Origin: Acetobacter orientalis
GTDB lineage: Bacteria; Pseudomonadota; Alphaproteobacteria; Acetobacterales; Acetobacteraceae
Assembly (NCBI RefSeq): GCF_000963965.1
Contig: NZ_BAMX01000016.1
Location: 1 to 33,342 of the forward strand
Reading direction: 5' to 3'
DNA: 33,342 bases
Every line of letters starts with the position of its first letter. Position 1 is the first letter of the stretch. The notes below the pieces were generated by a model. That model saw only the letters and a program-made list of their open reading frames with translations. It was not told where the DNA came from and did no database searches. Below, in pieces: positions 8,615-16,895 of this stretch. A program made the position numbers and the translations under genes.

Positions 8615-8800
8615 ATGAAAGCAGAAGAGCAGAGCGTAGAGCGGTTACACGTTTTGGCACAGCAGATTGGCCTTGACGTTCCACAGGCCTGCGTGCCGGG
8701 CACGCTGTCCAATATGATCTTGTTGGAAAAATATGTAACCCTCATTATGGAACTGCCGTTGCCAGATGTCTGTACCCCTGCGCCAGAGTACACACCATGA
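8615..8800 (+). CDS. hpxX: HpxX/AtzG-like small subunit (DUF4089)
   Basis: This 61-residue protein matches the short helical DUF4089/AtzG type: an N-terminal helix (SVERLHVLAQQIGLDV), a middle 'PGTLSNMILLEKYVTLIMEL' helix, and the family-typical ending PLPD...PAPEYTP. AtzG-like chains bind and support an AtzE-like amidase, much as GatC supports GatA. I place the start at the ATG at 8615 because GGGAG sits 5 bases upstream and the length then fits the family. An upstream in-frame ATG (8540) overlaps pucG and adds unrelated residues. Its stop overlaps the amidase ATG by 4 bases, fitting a stoichiometric subunit pair. Confidence 0.78.
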   Translation: MKAEEQSVERLHVLAQQIGLDVPQACVPGTLSNMILLEKYVTLIMELPLPDVCTPAPEYTP

Positions 8801-10164
8801 GTGAGTCCATAGCTCAGTTTGCGGCACAGATCCGTGCAGGTAAAATTTCACCAGTGCAGCAGTGCATGCAGACACTGCATGCGCTGGAAGCGGGTAATAA
8901 AACCTACACTGTCGCAACGCATATACTGGCTGAACGTGCCTTGCATCAGGCACAGGTGCTCGAACGCAAAATAGCTGCGGGACAGGATGTTGGGCCTCTT
9001 GCAGGCATACCTTTTGGTGTGAAAGACTTGTTTGACGTAGCGGGTCTGGTGACCACTGCAGGGTCTACAGTTTTGCAAAACAACCCACCTGCGCTCAAGG
9101 ATGCTCTGGTTGTCTCCCGTTTGTGTGCGGCGGGCGCATTGCCTGTTGCGACACTGAACATGGATGAGTTCGCCTACGGCTTTGCAACCGAAAATGCTCA
9201 TTTTGGCACTACCCTCAACCCGCATGATGTGCGGCGCTTGGCTGGCGGCTCATCCGGTGGGTCTGCTGCAGCGGTTGCGGCGGGGCTTCTACCTTTTACA
9301 CTTGGGTCGGATACAAACGGGTCCATCCGGGTTCCGGCCTCCTTGTGCGGAGTATGGGGGCTACGGCCCACGCAAGGGCTCGTACCGCTGGAAGGCGTTT
9401 ATCCCTTTGCGGCCAGTCTGGACGTGATAGGCCCGTTTGCCCGGAGTGCGGCAGATATCCAAAGTGTGGCAGAGGTGCTGGCAGGGCAGTCATTTGCGTT
9501 TGAAGGGCACGCAGGCAGCATCAGAGTGGGTGTGCTGGGGGGGTGGTTTGCACAGGACCTTGTGCCAGACCTTCAGGCTGGCCTAGAGATGATTGCCGGA
9601 GCATGTCCCTCTGCCAGAACTGTCACGCTGCCAGAAATTGCACGGGTAAGAGCAGCATCGTTTGTCATTACGGCGGCGGAGGGGGGGAACCTTCACCTTA
9701 ATCGCCTGAAGCAGACCCCCATGGCCTATGACCCTGCCACCCGGGACCGCCTGTTGGCCGGGGCCTTACTGCCCGCAGCAGCCGTTATTCAGGCACAGCG
9801 TATTCGCACATGGTTCAGACACCTTATGCATGATGTATTTGATACGGTGGATGTGCTTATAGCGCCTGCAACAGTTGGCCCAGCACCCCTTATAGATCAG
9901 CCAACCATTATGGTAGGTGGTAAGGCGGTTTCAGCGCGTGCCAATCTTGGGCTTTTTACACAACCACTCAGCTTGGCAGGTATGCCTGTTGTGTCTGCCC
10001 CACTTGCACCACAGCTTACGCCCAATACGCAACTACCTTTGGGCATACAGCTTATTGCGGGCCCGCATAAGGAGAATATGCTGCTTGCCTTTGCACAGGA
10101 GCTGGAGCGTAAAGGGCTTTTGGGCTTTCCTGTAGCCCACAGCCAGCACCAGCGGGTTGCGTAA
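8797..10164 (+). CDS. hpxY: AtzE-family amidase, probable oxalurate hydrolase subunit
   Basis: This 455-residue amidase-signature enzyme has its Ser-cisSer-Lys machinery in full: Lys76 (GIPFGVKDLFDVAG), Ser152/Ser153 (AGGSSGGSAAAVAAG) and nucleophile Ser177 (GSDTNGSIRVPA). The 'DTNGS' variant of DTGGS is common in AtzE-like proteins. HpxY is assigned to oxalurate breakdown toward oxamate in Klebsiella-type clusters; the AtzE relative removes the terminal carbamoyl amide of 1-carboxybiuret. Translation is coupled to hpxX by the ATGA overlap. GatA is excluded by context and the AtzG-like partner. The exact reaction products for HpxXY are not something the sequence can settle. Confidence 0.82.
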   Translation: MSESIAQFAAQIRAGKISPVQQCMQTLHALEAGNKTYTVATHILAERALHQAQVLERKIAAGQDVGPLAGIPFGVKDLFDVAGLVTTAGSTVLQNNPPALKDALVVSRLCAAGALPVATLNMDEFAYGFATENAHFGTTLNPHDVRRLAGGSSGGSAAAVAAGLLPFTLGSDTNGSIRVPASLCGVWGLRPTQGLVPLEGVYPFAASLDVIGPFARSAADIQSVAEVLAGQSFAFEGHAGSIRVGVLGGWFAQDLVPDLQAGLEMIAGACPSARTVTLPEIARVRAASFVITAAEGGNLHLNRLKQTPMAYDPATRDRLLAGALLPAAAVIQAQRIRTWFRHLMHDVFDTVDVLIAPATVGPAPLIDQPTIMVGGKAVSARANLGLFTQPLSLAGMPVVSAPLAPQLTPNTQLPLGIQLIAGPHKENMLLAFAQELERKGLLGFPVAHSQHQRVA

Positions 10165-10193
10165 CAGCGTGAAGGCAGGGTGCTGCAAGGCTG

Positions 10194-11096
10194 TTAAAGG
10201 TCTTGTACGAAAAACTGCTCGACTTCAGAAATAATCAACCGTGCCGCCATGGAAAGCTGGCGTGAGCGGTCAACACACAAGCAGAGGCTTAAGGGAGAAA
10301 GCTTTTTGTTATGTATGGGGGTAAAGGCAAGCTGGCCTTTGTTAATTTCATCATAAGCATCCAGGTAGCTTAAAATACCTATACCAACGCCTTCTCCCAC
10401 CAGAGACTTAATCATCTGAATATTATCAGCGCGGGATACTGCCTGAATTTTTATGCCTGTTTCAGCTTCCAGAAGTTCTATAGGCCGCCATAGCGCTAGC
10501 GGTGCGGCTGGCACGACCATGGGGTATTCTGCACAGACGCTAAATTGAGCCTCTTTCATTAACGCAATGGGGTGGTCAGGCTGCGTTACAAAACCTAGTG
10601 GAATGGTTTTGTGTGATCGCACAAACAGCTCACGCATATGGGCCGGGTTAAACATCAAGGCCAGATCAGCCTGCCCACTGACCAACATTTCCCCCATAGT
10701 CTTGCTAGCCCGTACATGCACATTCACGGTAATGCCTGGATGTGTTGCTCTGAGTTTGCCAAGCAGCGTGGGAAGAAATCCCTTTGTCAGGGCATCCGGT
10801 ATGACAATATCAGCGGATCCTTGCCGCAAGCCTTTCAGATTATCAATTTGGGTGGTTAGGGTAGAAAGGTCTCGGGTCCAGCCTTTGCAGGAACTCAGCA
10901 ACAATTCTCCAGCTGTTGTCAGGCGTAGGCCGGTTGGCAAGCGTTCAAACAAAAGCGTACCGAGCTGGCGTTCGCCCTGTAGAATCTGTCTGTCTACAGC
11001 AGAGGCCGCAATATGCAGTTCATCTGAAGCTTTGCGGATGGAGCCATGATGCGCCACAGCCATAAAATACCGAAGGAAGCGTGAAAACACAGGCAT
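10194..11096 (-). CDS. LysR-family transcriptional regulator
   Basis: This 300-residue LysR regulator begins with the winged HTH at residues about 3-62 (RFLRYFMAVAHHGSIRKASD, then AASAVDRQI and LFERLPTGLRLTTAGE). A periplasmic-binding-like effector domain follows from about residue 90. I choose the ATG at 11096; the open frame continues to a TTG at 11132, but the HTH begins right after the ATG as in most LysR proteins. The gene converges on hpxY (29 bases apart) and diverges from the TonB-receptor operon, the classic arrangement for a LysR gene controlling its divergent neighbour. The effector is probably a ureide or oxalurate-type acid (inference). Confidence 0.85.
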   Translation of the reverse strand: MPVFSRFLRYFMAVAHHGSIRKASDELHIAASAVDRQILQGERQLGTLLFERLPTGLRLTTAGELLLSSCKGWTRDLSTLTTQIDNLKGLRQGSADIVIPDALTKGFLPTLLGKLRATHPGITVNVHVRASKTMGEMLVSGQADLALMFNPAHMRELFVRSHKTIPLGFVTQPDHPIALMKEAQFSVCAEYPMVVPAAPLALWRPIELLEAETGIKIQAVSRADNIQMIKSLVGEGVGIGILSYLDAYDEINKGQLAFTPIHNKKLSPLSLCLCVDRSRQLSMAARLIISEVEQFFVQDL

Positions 11097-11566
11097 GAGG
11101 AACGCTCTCTTTTTGCGAACAGGCAAGACCAAATATCTTCATATACGAGAATGCTGACGGAGGGAAACCGTTCCTACACCGTATAGATCTGCTGACTTGG
11201 TTGAAGTGATCCATGCCGAAAATAAGAACGGTAGAGAGCAGCTCTATATAAAAATTAGTCTTTGTAAGTGCTTAATTTGTGGTGGATGGAAAATATCTTT
11301 TTAAATCATTATGTTAAGATGATTTTTGGTAATGGGCTTTGCTTCTATCAAGGCTTGAATAGTTATAAAATATCTCTTGAAATTCAATATATTTATTATT
11401 TTATATAGTATTTTACGAAATTAGTTAAAAAAATCTCTTATTTGACACATATATAAGACCTTGGTTTATATCGGACTAGAAATAATATCGCTTTCACAAA
11501 ATCTTGCCTCTTTCAGGTAAAGATATGAGAAAACAAAAACTATTCTAACGATGGAGTTGGAAATCA
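11097..11566. promoter_or_regulatory. Control region between lysR and the TonB-receptor operon
   Basis: About 470 bases without a supported gene. The DNA is strongly AT-rich from about 11250 onward. It contains a good sigma70-like promoter (11442-11470) and an inverted repeat TAGAG-N5-CTCTA at 11232-11246 that could bind the LysR protein. The roughly 90-base leader between the promoter and the receptor ATG shows no obvious riboswitch fold. Confidence 0.45.
11442..11470 (+). promoter_or_regulatory. Sigma70-like promoter of the TonB-receptor operon
   Basis: TTGACA at 11442-11447 and TTTATA at 11465-11470 are separated by 17 bases, a near-consensus pair in very AT-rich DNA. The start codon of the receptor is about 96 bases downstream of the -10. 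Confidence 0.55.
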
Positions 11567-13891
11567 ATGTTCTGTTATTTGAATCCTATTTTGAAAAGCA
11601 GAACCGGCATTGCTGCTGTTCTTATGATGACTTCCAGTTCTTTCGCAATGGCTGCTGGTGCGCCGCATGTACGCGTTGCAAAACATGCTGGTACATCCAA
11701 AGCAAAAACCCCTCATCATGTCTCATCCCCGCTTTCTTCGCGTCAGGAAGAAAGCGTGCAGGTGTCTGTGCGCCGTGGTGTGCAAGGTGTTAACCAGCAT
11801 AAGGCGGACTCAAGCACCATCCTGACGCGGCAGGTTCTGACCGAGCGCAACGTTAGGGTCATGACGGACATAGTGCGTGTTGCTCCTAATCTGACCATTC
11901 AGCCCTCATTTGGGAGCTCCGCCCTTAACTTTGCGCTGCGGGGTATTGGGTTGATGGATTTTACTCAGAACAACACCCCCTCTGTCATGCCTTATATGGA
12001 CGGTGTGGCGTATCCGCTTAGTATCATGACCTCTGGTATGCTGTTTGATATTGATGGGGTGTCCGTTAGCCCCGGTCCGGCAGGTTTTACCCACGGACAG
12101 GCGACCACAGGCGGCGAGATGGAGTTTCGTAGTGGTGACCCCACGCAGCAGTTTCATGCAGGCATAACAGAAGATATTGCAAGCTACGGCCGCAACCGTG
12201 TTGAAGGTTATCTTTCTGGCCCGGTCTCCCGCTCAGTCTCGTACCGTATTGCAGGGCAGTCTCTTACCGGTGGTGGTTTCCAACATAATTCTCAGGGGCA
12301 GGGTTATGGTAACGCCAATCTAGGTGCTCTCAGAGGCAAACTGCGCTGGCAGATTGATGAAACGACCAGACTTGATTTTGGTGGCCACTGGACAACAGAT
12401 CAGTCTGAAACGTCTTCCGGCCATAACATGTATAACAGCTATGGTGTGCCAATTTCTTCTGACCTTATGCAAACTGAGTGGGGGCTTGATCCACGTTTTG
12501 CAAAAATTCTTGGCATAAATGGAAAGAACACCAAACCACGTGAAGATAATATGTTTTGGGGGGCGAATGTACGCTTCACCAAAGACTTCTCATGGGCCAA
12601 GCTTACGGCATTGAGCGCCTACGAATCTTTGGAAGAGCACGAACTGACAAACCAGACAAACTCTGTTGCGTCTTACGGCAATATGTTCCGCAACAATCAG
12701 TCCAACGTGTTCTCTCAAGAGGTCAAGCTGGAGTCAAACCGCCCGCAGGACAAGTTCCAGTGGCAGGTTGGCATGTATTACAGTCGCACAAGTATCTCGC
12801 AGAATTTTTGGTATGATTCCCACGATCGGCCCAATACAACGCCGCTTAACAAGACAAGCTATACACAGGGTCAGCAGAATTTTAATCAGTATGTGCAGCT
12901 ATCATATCAGATTTTACCTAAGCTGAAGCTTATTGGTGCAATTAACCATGAGTCTGACGACCGGCGGATCATGAACGTTACCAGCACGAACTATAACCTG
13001 AACACAGGTGCTGCCACCGGTAGCACCAATTTTGGGAATGCCGGTGCCCTGACCAACCAGTTTGCTGGCCGCGTAGGGGCGCAGTATCAGTTTAAGCCTA
13101 ATCTCATGGGTTATGTTATGTTCAGCCGCGGTTTCAAACCGGGTGGCTTTAGCGCGAACATTACCCAAAGTGCTACTCAGATTAAGCCGTTCAAACCAGA
13201 GCAAGTGCTGACGTATGAAGGCGGCTTCAAAAGTATGTTCTTTGACAGGCGTTTACGGTTTAACGCTGCTGGTTTTTATTATGACTACCGGGATCAACAG
13301 GTGTTGGGCACCATTCTTGTGCCGCCCTACGGCGCGTTGGGTGGATATGTCAACGCACCACGGTCTTACGTGTATGGTGCCGAGTTTGATATGCAGGTCA
13401 CGCCGTTCCGTGGGCTGAACCTTACGCAAAACTTCGGATATCAGCATGGGGTATATTCGCGTTTTTCCAGCCTTAACCGACAGGCAACCACCAATCAGTT
13501 TAACGCTACGGGTATTTGGTCTCCGGTCAATACAACCTATGACGGTTATTCTATGGGGCTTGCAAACCTCACGCTCAGTGGGGCCGCTACCTACACTTGG
13601 AATGTGCTGCACGACTATAAGATGACGTTTGATGCTGACTATAACTACCGCGGAGCACAAACACAGCCACAGCATATTGGCGATGGCGGTATCTATCGTG
13701 CTCCCGCCTATTTTTTGGTCAACAGTTTTCTTGAATTCTCAGCACCCACGCAGCACTGGTCAGTTGCCGTGTATGGGCAAAATTTGGCAGATCGTCGCTA
13801 CTGGCTTTCAGGTGGCACCCAAGCTACTTTCTACGGCGTTATGCCCGGTCTGCCGCGTTTTGTTGGGGCGCGTATGAACTTCACTTACTAA
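11567..13891 (+). CDS. TonB-dependent outer-membrane receptor (ureide operon)
   Basis: This 774-residue receptor has a signal peptide in residues about 1-29 (core IAAVLMMTSSSFAMAAG). A plug domain follows at about 65-190 (VLTERNVRVMTDIVRVAPNL, then ALRGIG and PYMDGV), and then a 22-strand-type barrel. Late barrel signatures include 'GYVMFSRGFKPGGF' and the final 'PGLPRFVGARMNFTY' ending in Tyr for BAM. It leads an operon with a DAACS carrier, an AllD-like dehydrogenase and hpxZ. TonB receptors usually import siderophores, cobalamin or sugars by proton-motive-force coupling through TonB-ExbBD, which are not encoded here. Context points to a ureide or purine derivative, or a metal complex of it. 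That is inference. Confidence 0.85.
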   Translation: MFCYLNPILKSRTGIAAVLMMTSSSFAMAAGAPHVRVAKHAGTSKAKTPHHVSSPLSSRQEESVQVSVRRGVQGVNQHKADSSTILTRQVLTERNVRVMTDIVRVAPNLTIQPSFGSSALNFALRGIGLMDFTQNNTPSVMPYMDGVAYPLSIMTSGMLFDIDGVSVSPGPAGFTHGQATTGGEMEFRSGDPTQQFHAGITEDIASYGRNRVEGYLSGPVSRSVSYRIAGQSLTGGGFQHNSQGQGYGNANLGALRGKLRWQIDETTRLDFGGHWTTDQSETSSGHNMYNSYGVPISSDLMQTEWGLDPRFAKILGINGKNTKPREDNMFWGANVRFTKDFSWAKLTALSAYESLEEHELTNQTNSVASYGNMFRNNQSNVFSQEVKLESNRPQDKFQWQVGMYYSRTSISQNFWYDSHDRPNTTPLNKTSYTQGQQNFNQYVQLSYQILPKLKLIGAINHESDDRRIMNVTSTNYNLNTGAATGSTNFGNAGALTNQFAGRVGAQYQFKPNLMGYVMFSRGFKPGGFSANITQSATQIKPFKPEQVLTYEGGFKSMFFDRRLRFNAAGFYYDYRDQQVLGTILVPPYGALGGYVNAPRSYVYGAEFDMQVTPFRGLNLTQNFGYQHGVYSRFSSLNRQATTNQFNATGIWSPVNTTYDGYSMGLANLTLSGAATYTWNVLHDYKMTFDADYNYRGAQTQPQHIGDGGIYRAPAYFLVNSFLEFSAPTQHWSVAVYGQNLADRRYWLSGGTQATFYGVMPGLPRFVGARMNFTY

Positions 13892-13898
13892 GTTTTGT

Positions 13899-13926
13899 GG
13901 GGAGGAGTGCAGAGCACCTCCTCCTC
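13899..13926 (+). terminator. GC-rich stem-loop between receptor and carrier genes
   Basis: GGGGAGGAGTGC (13899-13910), loop AGA, then GCAC and, after one bulged C (13918), TCCTCCTC (13919-13926) form a 12-pair stem. It begins 7 bases after the receptor stop and ends 31 bases before the carrier ATG. No T-run follows, so a partial terminator, mRNA-stabilising or processing structure is more likely than a full intrinsic terminator. The GGGGAGGAG could also act as a ribosome-binding-like sequence that the stem hides. Confidence 0.5.
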
Positions 13927-13957
13927 TTACTGCTGCCTTTCAGTTGGAAACATCTTC

Positions 13958-15247
13958 ATGAATTTTGCGGCTTTGTTCTCCCGGTGCTTTCTGCGTATGC
14001 CCAGTTTGTTTTCTCAAGTGGTTATTGCTACGGTTCTAGGGTTGGTAGGAGGAATTTTCTTTCCGTCTTTTGCGGAAGATGTCCGTTGGACAACAGCAAT
14101 ATTCCTGCGTCTTATCGTTATGGCGGTCGGGCCGCTGCTTTTTTGCATTGTGGTGCTTGGTATTGTCGGGGCGGGTTCTCTCAAGACCGTAGGCCGTCTG
14201 GCCGTGCGGTCTCTTGTGTATTTTGAGGGTATGACAACATGCGTTCTACTGGCTTCGGTCGCAGCCGCATATCTATGCGGGCTGGGGCGTAGCATTTCTT
14301 ATGTTAGTACGCAGCAAGATGCCCAGCTTATTTCCTCTTATGGAGGAAGTGCCGCAACGCTGCATTCTGGCGGATTCAGTGGCTTTATTCTGTCTTGTAT
14401 TCCGCACACACCGTTTTCTGCCTTTGCTGAAGGTAATGTGTTGCAAATTTTGTTTTTTGCAATTTTGAGCGGATGCTGCTTGAACCAAATGGGGCAGGCA
14501 GGCGCCCCTCTTGTGGCACTAGTTGAGAGCATTTCCACACTATTTTCCCGAATTATGCGATGCGTTATCAGTTTGGCCCCTTTGGGTGTCTTCGGCGCAA
14601 TGATGCTGACAACTGCTCACTATGGCATGGATACAATTTTCCATCTGGCTGGTTTTGTTTTGTTTTATTTTCTGTTTATTGCAGCATTTATCGTATTTGT
14701 ATTGGGTGGTTTCCTTCTTGCCTGTGGCGTTAATCCTATACAGTTTGCACGTTACTTTCGTGAAGAAATTTTCATTGTGCTGACCACAACCACATCAGAC
14801 GCTGTGTTGCCCAGTATTATGGAAAAGCTGGAAAAGATGGGTGTGGAGCGGCAGGTCGTTGGTCTGGTTGTACCAGCGGGGTATTCCTTTAATCTTGATG
14901 CTCTATCAGTCTATCTGGGTGTTGCGGTTATTTTTTTGGCCAATGCTACAGGTACGCATCTGGCATTTTGGCAGCTTGCCACAATGCTGGTGACTGCTCT
15001 TATCGCCTCCAAAGGGGCGCATGGTGTGCCGGGTATGGCTATTGTAGTCTTGGCGGCTACGCTGGCTTCCGTGCCCTCTATTCCATCAGCAAGTCTTGTC
15101 ATGCTTGTTGCAGTTGACTGGTTTATTGGCATTGCCCGCGCAATAGGTAATTTTGCCGGAAACTGTGTGGCCCCAATTGTCATTGGTGCGTGGGAGAAAA
15201 AGCTGAACCATGCACAAATCCGCCTTACTCTTTCTGCTCATTCCTAA
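13958..15247 (+). CDS. Dicarboxylate/amino acid:cation symporter (DAACS, DctA-like)
   Basis: This 429-residue inner-membrane carrier has the DctA/GltP plan of eight helices plus two re-entrant hairpins. The start is set at the ATG at 13958; a TTG at 13895 would run through the stem-loop. Family stretches are 'APLGVFGAMMLTT' and 'MEKLEKMGVERQVVGLVVPAGYSFNLD'. Two binding-site motifs differ from true C4-dicarboxylate carriers. The hairpin-1 tip reads LTTTTSDAVLP where DctA has a serine-rich SSSE type, and the helix-7 motif is NLDALS instead of NLDGTS. The substrate may therefore be a ureide acid such as allantoate or oxalurate rather than succinate. The gene lies between the TonB receptor and the dehydrogenase in one operon. 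Confidence 0.82.
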   Translation: MNFAALFSRCFLRMPSLFSQVVIATVLGLVGGIFFPSFAEDVRWTTAIFLRLIVMAVGPLLFCIVVLGIVGAGSLKTVGRLAVRSLVYFEGMTTCVLLASVAAAYLCGLGRSISYVSTQQDAQLISSYGGSAATLHSGGFSGFILSCIPHTPFSAFAEGNVLQILFFAILSGCCLNQMGQAGAPLVALVESISTLFSRIMRCVISLAPLGVFGAMMLTTAHYGMDTIFHLAGFVLFYFLFIAAFIVFVLGGFLLACGVNPIQFARYFREEIFIVLTTTTSDAVLPSIMEKLEKMGVERQVVGLVVPAGYSFNLDALSVYLGVAVIFLANATGTHLAFWQLATMLVTALIASKGAHGVPGMAIVVLAATLASVPSIPSASLVMLVAVDWFIGIARAIGNFAGNCVAPIVIGAWEKKLNHAQIRLTLSAHS

Positions 15248-15268
15248 TTACAGACGGATTTTCAGCTT

Positions 15269-16303
15269 ATGACAGAACATACTGTCTGCGTGCCTGCGTC
15301 CCTGCTTGAAGGGCGGGTTTTCCAGTATCTCTGTGAGGCTGGAGCTTCTACCGTATCTGCTCGGGCGGCTACACAAGCGCTCATGCACGCCTCTCTTATG
15401 GGGGTGGACAGCCACGGCGCGCGCCTGGCCGTGCATTATGCAACCATGCTGCGTGGGGGGCGTATCAACCCCACCCCCAACCTGACCCTTACACAAACTA
15501 GCTCCGCTGTTACGTTAATGAATGCAGATAACGGGTTGGGGCATTATGCCGGGTACCAGGCTATGGAAAAAGCGTGCGAGCAGGCGCTACAGGCCGGAGT
15601 AGGGATATGCAGTGTAGCCCATTCCACTCATTTTGGAGCAGCTGGAGCATATGCCTTGCACGCTGCCAGTCAAAACATGATTGGTATCGCTTTAAGTAAT
15701 TCTGATGCAAACGTGGCATTGCACGGTAGCACGGTACCTTTTCATGGCACAAACCCGCTTGCTGCGGCCGCGCCGGTACAAGATGGCCTACCGTGGTTTT
15801 TTGACACAGCAACCTCTTCTATTCCGTTTAATAGAGTGCGCCTCTATCGATCACTCGATAAACTTTTACCACCCGATGTTGCTGCAACACAAAATGGTCA
15901 AGTAACCCGGAACCCACATGATGCCTTCATGCTTTTACCACTGGGGGGTGAGAGTTACGGGTTTAAGGGGGCAGGCTTAGCAGGCCTCATCACCATACTC
16001 TCTGCTGCCCTGTCAGGGGCGACACTTGATGCGGACATGATTCCCATGACCGATACTGAAGACCATAAAACCTACAGAAATGTTGGACATTTTTTTATGG
16101 CTATAAACCCGGAAAAATTTCTTGGTGCCAGCCATTTTAAACACATTATGAAAACTTACCTTGCGTCTTTGTCTGTTTGCCCGTCGACTACTCCAGGTGT
16201 GCCAGTTCTTTATCCCGGAGAACGTGAGTGGCAGATACGAGATGCTCGCTTAAACCAAGGTATAATTTTAGATCAGCAGACTTATAGCACTCTGTTTTCT
16301 TGA
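15269..16303 (+). CDS. Ldh-family (type 2 malate/lactate, AllD-like) dehydrogenase
   Basis: This 344-residue NAD(P)-dependent oxidoreductase belongs to the family of ureidoglycolate, malate and sulfolactate dehydrogenases. Visible motifs are GVDSHG with His49 at 45-50, AHSTHFGAAG with the probable catalytic His121, SNSDANVALHG, HGTNPLAAAAP, and GESYGFKGAGLAG near residue 230. AllD oxidises (S)-ureidoglycolate to oxalurate, which would feed HpxXY directly and gives this gene a natural role beside hpxZ. Other members act on malate, 2,3-diketogulonate or sulfolactate, so substrate assignment depends on context. It starts 21 bases after the carrier gene. Confidence 0.72.
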   Translation: MTEHTVCVPASLLEGRVFQYLCEAGASTVSARAATQALMHASLMGVDSHGARLAVHYATMLRGGRINPTPNLTLTQTSSAVTLMNADNGLGHYAGYQAMEKACEQALQAGVGICSVAHSTHFGAAGAYALHAASQNMIGIALSNSDANVALHGSTVPFHGTNPLAAAAPVQDGLPWFFDTATSSIPFNRVRLYRSLDKLLPPDVAATQNGQVTRNPHDAFMLLPLGGESYGFKGAGLAGLITILSAALSGATLDADMIPMTDTEDHKTYRNVGHFFMAINPEKFLGASHFKHIMKTYLASLSVCPSTTPGVPVLYPGEREWQIRDARLNQGIILDQQTYSTLFS

Positions 16304-16343
16304 AAATTTGGCCAAAACCGTAGAACCGATTGAGAGAGACAAT

Positions 16344-16727
16344 ATGTTTCCCACGTCTTCAGAATTACTACAGACACTCTCGGCGTTGTCAGACGCATAT
16401 GAGCAGGCCTTGGGTACGAATGATTTAGAAAAACTAGACAGTTTTTTCTATGATGGCCCTGAAGTAGTAAGGTATGGTGTGGGGGAAAATCTTTATGGTG
16501 CAGAGCAGATTGCAGCCTTTAGGCGTGCCCGGCAGGGTGGTTCTCCGCCTAGAACGGTCTTGCGGCGCAGTATTACCCCTCTAAGCTCTCACGTTGCCAT
16601 GATAAGTCTAGAATTTCAAAGGCAGGGATCACAGAGCATCGGTCGGCAGACGCAGACATGGATTAACACGAACACTGGTTGGAAAATCATTGTCGCACAC
16701 GTGTCAATGATGAAAGAATATTCATAG
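16344..16727 (+). CDS. hpxZ: Oxalurate catabolism protein HpxZ (DUF3225, NTF2-like fold)
   Basis: This 127-residue protein is of the SnoaL/NTF2-like DUF3225 group. It carries the family pattern YEQAL..ND...L..FFYDGPEVVRYG, then GAEQIAAFRRARQ, and ends GRQTQTWINTNTGWKIIVAHVSMM. I choose the ATG at 16344 because AGAGAGAC lies just upstream and the length equals typical HpxZ; the open frame reaches back to a TTG at 16308. HpxZ accompanies HpxWXY in purine-degrading enterics, but its catalytic or binding role is unknown. Here it is separated from hpxX-hpxY by a regulator, a receptor and a carrier. Confidence 0.85.
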   Translation: MFPTSSELLQTLSALSDAYEQALGTNDLEKLDSFFYDGPEVVRYGVGENLYGAEQIAAFRRARQGGSPPRTVLRRSITPLSSHVAMISLEFQRQGSQSIGRQTQTWINTNTGWKIIVAHVSMMKEYS

Positions 16728-16788
16728 TTCCTGCTAAGCTCGATACTCACTTAATGGTGTTTAGAAGGATGGTAGTAGGAATGAATTG

Positions 16789-16815
16789 CCCCCTCGCTTT
16801 TGAAGCAAGAGGGGG
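16789..16815. terminator. Hairpin between convergent hpxZ and lldP
   Basis: CCCCCTC-GCTT (16789-16799), loop TTG, then AAGC-AA-GAGGGGG (16803-16815) forms an 11-pair stem with a 2-base bulge. It lies between convergent genes, 61 bases after hpxZ and 81 bases after the lldP stop. Neither side has a strong T-run, so it may work as a bidirectional factor-assisted terminator. Confidence 0.5.
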
Positions 16816-16895
16816 ATACTCATTTCCCAACGGGTACAAAACTATTATAAATCCATTATTGAACCCTCCAATTGGTCTTTAATATCTCTAAAGTA

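Noticed and set aside
13895..13957. TTG start for the DAACS carrier
   Set aside because: It would place a strong stem-loop inside the coding region and add a non-membrane Ser/Cys-rich leader; the ATG at 13958 begins right before the first helix.
16308..16343. TTG start for hpxZ
   Set aside because: The ATG at 16344 has AGAGAGAC upstream and gives the normal family length.
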